NCBI GenBank assembly: GCA_052388455.1 | Contig: JBQTIA010000032.1 | Location: 1-20,977, forward strand | From: CAZSNH01 sp052388455 | GTDB taxonomy: Bacteria; Pseudomonadota; Alphaproteobacteria; Rhizobiales; Hyphomicrobiaceae | Direction: 5' to 3' | DNA: 20,977 nucleotides | Part shown: positions 18,342 through 20,977 of the stretch, in pieces | Numbering within the stretch: the first letter of the stretch is position 1 | How the letters are laid out: each line of letters opens with the position of its first letter | Notes under the pieces: generated by a model | What the model was told of the DNA's origin: nothing | The model's input: the letters and a program-made list of their open reading frames with translations, nothing else | Database searches by the model: none | Program-made: the position numbers and the translations under genes

Positions 18342-18617
18342 ATGGACCGTAGCACGATCTTCGGCGGCAATCCGGTGGGCGTCGTCGTGCGCCTGGCACT
18401 CATCTCGCTGGCCGTCGGCATCGTGCTCAAGGCCCTCGGCATCGACCTGCGCAATTTCTTCGATCGCATCAACACGCTGCTGAGCAACCTCTACGATCTC
18501 GGCTTCGGCGCCTTCGAATGGGCGATCGAATACATGCTGCTCGGCGCCCTGGTCGTGGTGCCGGTGTGGCTGATCGCCCGCCTCGCCGGGGTGTTCCGAA
18601 CCCAGCCCAAGGATTGA
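18342..18617 (+). CDS. DUF6460 family membrane protein
   Basis: A 91-residue protein with two membrane segments (about 11-28 and 64-84) separated by an amphipathic stretch (NFFDRINTLLSNLYDLGFGA). The pattern FGGNPVGVVVRLALISL near the start and LLGALVVVPVWLIARL near the end fits the small alphaproteobacterial DUF6460 proteins of unknown function. A purine-rich site (GGGAAGG, then AGGA) precedes the ATG at 18342. It is divergent from the helicase, with 87 bases between the two starts, so the two genes share a short promoter region. Confidence 0.82.
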   Translation: MDRSTIFGGNPVGVVVRLALISLAVGIVLKALGIDLRNFFDRINTLLSNLYDLGFGAFEWAIEYMLLGALVVVPVWLIARLAGVFRTQPKD

Positions 18618-18649
18618 CCCCACCTGCCCTGCTCTGTCCGCCGGGCTTT

Positions 18650-18688
18650 GAACACTGGCCCGGAACACTGGCCCGAAACACTGGCCCG
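18650..18688. repeat. Three tandem 13-bp repeats
   Basis: Three head-to-tail copies of gaacactggcccg lie at 18650-18662, 18663-18675 and 18676-18688; the third begins with a instead of g, otherwise they are identical. They sit in the 170-base gap after the DUF6460 gene and about 100 bases before the next start. They could be simple slippage products or binding sites for a regulator; nothing else decides. Confidence 0.9.
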
Positions 18689-18787
18689 AGCCCCTGTTAC
18701 GGCCGGGACACGTCGACCAACCGGAACCGCGGCATTCTCCCGGCATCGAGCACGGATGCTCAACTGCCAACCCAAGGGGATGCTGCC

Positions 18788-19384
18788 ATGTCCATTCTCA
18801 AATTCATCGCCAAAGCATTTCTGCTGTTTTTCATTTTCATCGGGGCCATGATCGCCGTCATCGGACTGAAGTGTCCCGACTGCGTGACCTTCAGCGCGAA
18901 GCTCGGACCGATCGAGGCGTCGACCAGGAACGCGCCCTACCAGTCGATCAATTTCGATGGAACCCGTGCGACCGGTCAGCACAAGATCACGAATTTCGGC
19001 CTGACCAAGACCGGGCGCGTCAACCTCGACCGAGACACGGCGCGCAGCAGCAATCGCTACCAGCAGGGTGAGACGATTTTCTTCGTCGGCACGCCGTCGG
19101 GCTTCGGCTGGAGTCTCGTCGACGGTCAGCCCACGATCAGCATGGCGCTTCTGCTGGAGGTCAAGGACGCGTCCGGCCGCGTCGTCACCCAGGGCGAGCT
19201 GGGTCGCGTCAACATTCCGAGCGACAGCACCCGAAACGATCTCTTCCTGCACGCCAGCTTCGAAACGACGAGGCTCGCGCCAGGGCGCTATGACATGACC
19301 GTCACCTACCGCGAGTTGATGGGGAAGCGCTACGTCAAGGTACCGATGACCATCGAAGTGGTTGCGGCGGGAGCGGATGCCTGA
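18788..19384 (+). CDS. Membrane-anchored protein with CxxC motif, unknown function
   Basis: A 198-residue protein with a single N-terminal hydrophobic segment (about 6-27), then KCPDC (Cys29 and Cys32) immediately after it and a soluble, mainly beta-looking domain of about 160 residues. AAGGGGA lies 7 bases before the ATG at 18788, which decides the start, although the frame is open further upstream. I do not recognise a family. The CxxC right at the membrane border could be structural, metal-binding or redox; a lipobox is not evident. It may follow the DUF6460 gene in transcription, but the 170-base gap with tandem repeats argues for a separate unit. Confidence 0.75.
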   Translation: MSILKFIAKAFLLFFIFIGAMIAVIGLKCPDCVTFSAKLGPIEASTRNAPYQSINFDGTRATGQHKITNFGLTKTGRVNLDRDTARSSNRYQQGETIFFVGTPSGFGWSLVDGQPTISMALLLEVKDASGRVVTQGELGRVNIPSDSTRNDLFLHASFETTRLAPGRYDMTVTYRELMGKRYVKVPMTIEVVAAGADA

Positions 19385-19407
19385 TCGACACTTATTCAAA
19401 CGACCGT

Positions 19408-19438
19408 ACGCGGGGCGCGTGCTAGTTGCGCCCCGCGT
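19408..19438. terminator. Bidirectional terminator hairpin
   Basis: A perfect 11-pair stem (19408-19418 with 19428-19438; arm acgcggggcgc) closes a 9-base loop. It lies 23 bases after the stop of the CxxC protein gene and 24 bases from the stop of the convergent Tyr-rich peptide gene, so it can serve both strands. Confidence 0.65.
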
Positions 19439-19462
19439 CGATGCCTGCAAGCTCTCGGCTGA

Positions 19463-19768
19463 TTAGAGCCGGAACCGCAGGGAGAAGCCCGGCGAACCGT
19501 AGTACCTACGGCCATAGTACGGCCGGCTGTAGCCGTAATAGGGATAGGGCCGGTAGTAGGGACGGGGATAGTAGCCGTAGCTTCGGCGCCAATTTCGATG
19601 ATAGTGGCGCTTCCGCTTGTAGTGGACGCTTTCAACGCCACTACCGCGATCGGACACGGCGGTCGCAGACGCGATGGCCGGCGCAGCGCCTGCTGGGTTT
19701 GCGGAGGCCGGGGCCGCGGCGCCGAACGCCATCAGCGTTCCGAGCGCCAGTATGGAAGTGATGCGCAT
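19463..19768 (-). CDS. Secreted Tyr/Arg-rich small protein
   Basis: A 101-residue protein with a signal peptide (MRITSILALGTLMAFG, cleavage after APASA at about residue 23) and a mature part that turns strongly repetitive. The stretch YYPRPYYRPYPYYGYSRPYY and the following GRRYYG repeat Tyr-Tyr with Arg, Pro and Gly, and the C-terminus is SLRFRL. GAGGTGAAG lies just before the ATG at 19768, which I prefer to the GTG at 19777. Tyr/Arg-rich small secreted proteins with signal peptides are common in Hyphomicrobiales and are unassigned. The mature part is very basic and could stick to the envelope. Function unknown. Confidence 0.75.
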   Translation of the reverse strand: MRITSILALGTLMAFGAAAPASANPAGAAPAIASATAVSDRGSGVESVHYKRKRHYHRNWRRSYGYYPRPYYRPYPYYGYSRPYYGRRYYGSPGFSLRFRL

Positions 19769-20019
19769 GATCTTCACCTCATTGTTGGTTGGCGATGGCC
19801 GCTCTCACGGACATCGTTGATGAAGCTAACGTTTGATGCGCTATAAAGTTTCAAGACGATTGGGTGGAACAGGACGACGGCTGATTCCATTGCTGGTGTC
19901 GGAGTCGGCAGCGGTGCCATCTGGACGGTTCGGCTCACGGTGATGAGAAGCCTGCGGCGCTGGCTGGAAATCTCAAGCCGTCGGTGGCAAGTGACGCGGT
20001 GAAGAGGGGATCAGTGCCC

Positions 20020-20289
20020 ATGCCCGCCGTGCGATTCACGCCGAACCTGCTGCGCCACATCGGCGACGCCAACGGCCATGCTCCGGGCCGCACCGTGCGC
20101 GAGGTGCTCGACGCGCATTTCACCACACATCCGCAGGCCCGCAGCTATGTGCTCGACGACCAGGGTGCACTGCGCAAGCACATGAACATCGCGGTCTCAG
20201 GGGCGCCGCTCAGGGATCGCGTCACGCTGTCGGACCCCGTGGCCGACGACGGCACGATCCATGTGCTGCAGGCACTGTCGGGCGGGTGA
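20020..20289 (+). CDS. MoaD/ThiS family ubiquitin-like protein
   Basis: An 89-residue protein with the beta-grasp pattern of sulfur-carrier proteins: a first strand (AVRFTPNLLRHI), a helix (TVREVLDAHF), a short middle region (RSYVLDDQGALRKHMNIAVSG) and an end in LQALSGG. The C-terminal Gly-Gly is the feature that E1-like enzymes adenylate in MoaD and ThiS. AGAGGGGA about 9 bases upstream supports the ATG at 20020. No moaE, thiF or moeB homologue is in the window, and its use (molybdopterin, thiamine or another sulfur-transfer pathway) is unknown. A weak promoter-like TTGATG-TATAAA pair lies about 175 bases upstream. Confidence 0.8.
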   Translation: MPAVRFTPNLLRHIGDANGHAPGRTVREVLDAHFTTHPQARSYVLDDQGALRKHMNIAVSGAPLRDRVTLSDPVADDGTIHVLQALSGG

Positions 20290-20409
20290 GGCCAAAGCCG
20301 CCGCCGAGCTCCCTGACCGGACATGCAGCCCTTGCATATATATAGCATTCTTATCCTAGTTTATGTCACAGACACCATACATTGATAATTTCACCTAAGG
20401 TCACTTGAT
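20290..20409. other. AT-rich intergenic gap before the ATPase
   Basis: After 20320 the base composition changes abruptly from GC-rich to AT-rich, with tatatatagcattc (20336-20348) and gataat (20384-20389) as promoter-like pieces. No gene, hairpin or repeat boundary could be identified. The change marks the left edge of a segment that looks foreign compared with the rest of the window. Confidence 0.5.
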
Positions 20410-20977
20410 ATGGATGCGTTACGAAACCCGTTCGCGCCCGGAGCTGGAACTCGTCCACCGGAACTCGCTGGTCGTCGGGACATCCTGGAGCGTGCTGAAG
20501 TCACGCTCGGACGTACCAAAGTCGGCAAGCACGCCAAGAGCTTCATGCTCATTGGATTACGCGGTGTGGAAAAGACAGTCCTACTCAATCGAATACTGGA
20601 TCTGGCAGAGCAGCAAGCAATGCGCGCCATCATGATCGAGGCCCATGAGGACAAAGAGCTTGCCGAACTCATCTTTCCCACTCTACGCAAAATCCTTCTT
20701 TCTCTAGACCGGTCGGGGCAGATCAACGAAAGCGTCAAGCGTGCTTTTCGCACACTTAAGAGCTTCGCCAAATCTGTCAGAATTAAGTACGGCGATCTCG
20801 AGCTGAGCGTCGATCCCGAGAAAGGATCGGCGGATTCGGGAGACCTCGAAAGTGATCTGCCAGATCTACTAATGGCCGTCGGTTGGGTCGAGGCACGAGA
20901 CCCAACAACTTTGTTCGCTCGAGTTTGTTGGGTCTCCTTCGTCGACCCAACCTACATTTCGCGCCATATGCGATTGC
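20410..20977 (+). pseudogene. AAA-type ATPase, 5' part, degraded P-loop and repeat-interrupted
   Basis: An open frame from the ATG at 20410 to the window end. It begins MDALRNPFAPGAGTRPPELAGRR-like, the start of a known family of AAA/ORC-type ATP-binding proteins. The P-loop reads GLRGVEKTVLLNR where the family has GLRGVGKT; GAA for GGA is one base change and removes a Gly that Walker A needs. Conserved reading continues to SDLPDLLMAVG. From about 20881 the predicted residues no longer fit the family, because a double-hairpin repeat (20881-20952) begins there. In intact homologues I would expect an EAA-containing Walker B region next. AT-rich codons and the repeat suggest an acquired, decaying gene. 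Whether the 3' half survives beyond the window is unknown. Confidence 0.75.
20881..20952. repeat. REP/BIME-like double hairpin element
   Basis: Two hairpins with identical 8-base arms: gttgggtc at 20882-20889 with gacccaac at 20899-20906, and gttgggtc at 20927-20934 with gacccaac at 20944-20951. Each has a 9-base loop, and a 20-base linker separates them. The outermost 10 bases (ggttgggtcg at 20881-20890 and cgacccaacc at 20943-20952) are a perfect inverted repeat. Dispersed palindromes with this type of GTTGGGT/ACCCAAC arm are known in alphaproteobacterial genomes. The element lies inside the ATPase frame. Confidence 0.85.

Noticed and set aside
15847..18399. 850-codon open frame on the minus strand in another frame of the helicase gene
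   Set aside because: Arg/Pro/Ala-rich shadow of the helicase gene, which carries all the helicase motifs in its own frame.

Overview
The window looks like chromosomal DNA from a GC-rich alphaproteobacterium, most probably of the order Hyphomicrobiales (Rhizobiales). This rests on the gene set: an extensin-like carboxypeptidase-fold protein, a TadG-type vWA pilus-assembly protein, a PodJ-like polar protein with Sel1 repeats, the TauE/TIGR02186 pair, PdeM with its Lhr-like helicase, and a DUF6460 protein. No rRNA, tRNA, CRISPR array or complete insertion sequence was seen. I cannot name a genus.

Layout. 1-2441 (+): an extensin-family protein and an orphan TadG-like protein, facing acetyl-CoA synthetase (acs, -) across a hairpin terminator. 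4594-5013 (-): a small DUF1761 membrane protein. 5264-5353 (+): a standalone pqqA, the 29-residue precursor peptide of the cofactor PQQ, with its own strong terminator and no other pqq gene in the window. 5546-6700 (+): an acyltransferase-3 membrane protein whose 3' end overlaps a convergent STM3941-like membrane protein. 7268-9207 (-): a UDP-sugar C6 dehydrogenase (TviB/WbpO type) and a secreted coiled-coil protein. 9612-12518 (+): a 968-residue PodJ-like bitopic protein. 12870-14803 (+): a TauE/SafE permease overlapping a TIGR02186 periplasmic-type protein, probably an operon. 14839-18254 (-): PdeM nuclease and the ligase-associated DEXH helicase, joined by a stop/start overlap. 18342-19384 (+): two small membrane-anchored proteins. 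19463-19768 (-): a Tyr/Arg-rich secreted peptide. 20020-20289 (+): a MoaD/ThiS-like ubiquitin-fold protein ending in Gly-Gly.

The last ~650 bases change character. An AT-rich gap is followed by the 5' part of an AAA-type ATPase gene. Its Walker A motif has lost a Gly (GVEKT instead of GVGKT). Its conserved reading stops abruptly at a double-hairpin REP/BIME-like repeat (20881-20952), so it looks like a decaying, repeat-interrupted accessory gene.

Most of the window is core chromosome with several small independent transcription units. The parts most worth a second look are the orphan pqqA, the disrupted ATPase with its REP-like element, the helicase-PdeM pair without its ligase and exonuclease, the orphan Gly-Gly MoaD-like protein, and the coupled TauE-TIGR02186 pair. 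I did not find a convincing new multi-gene system.
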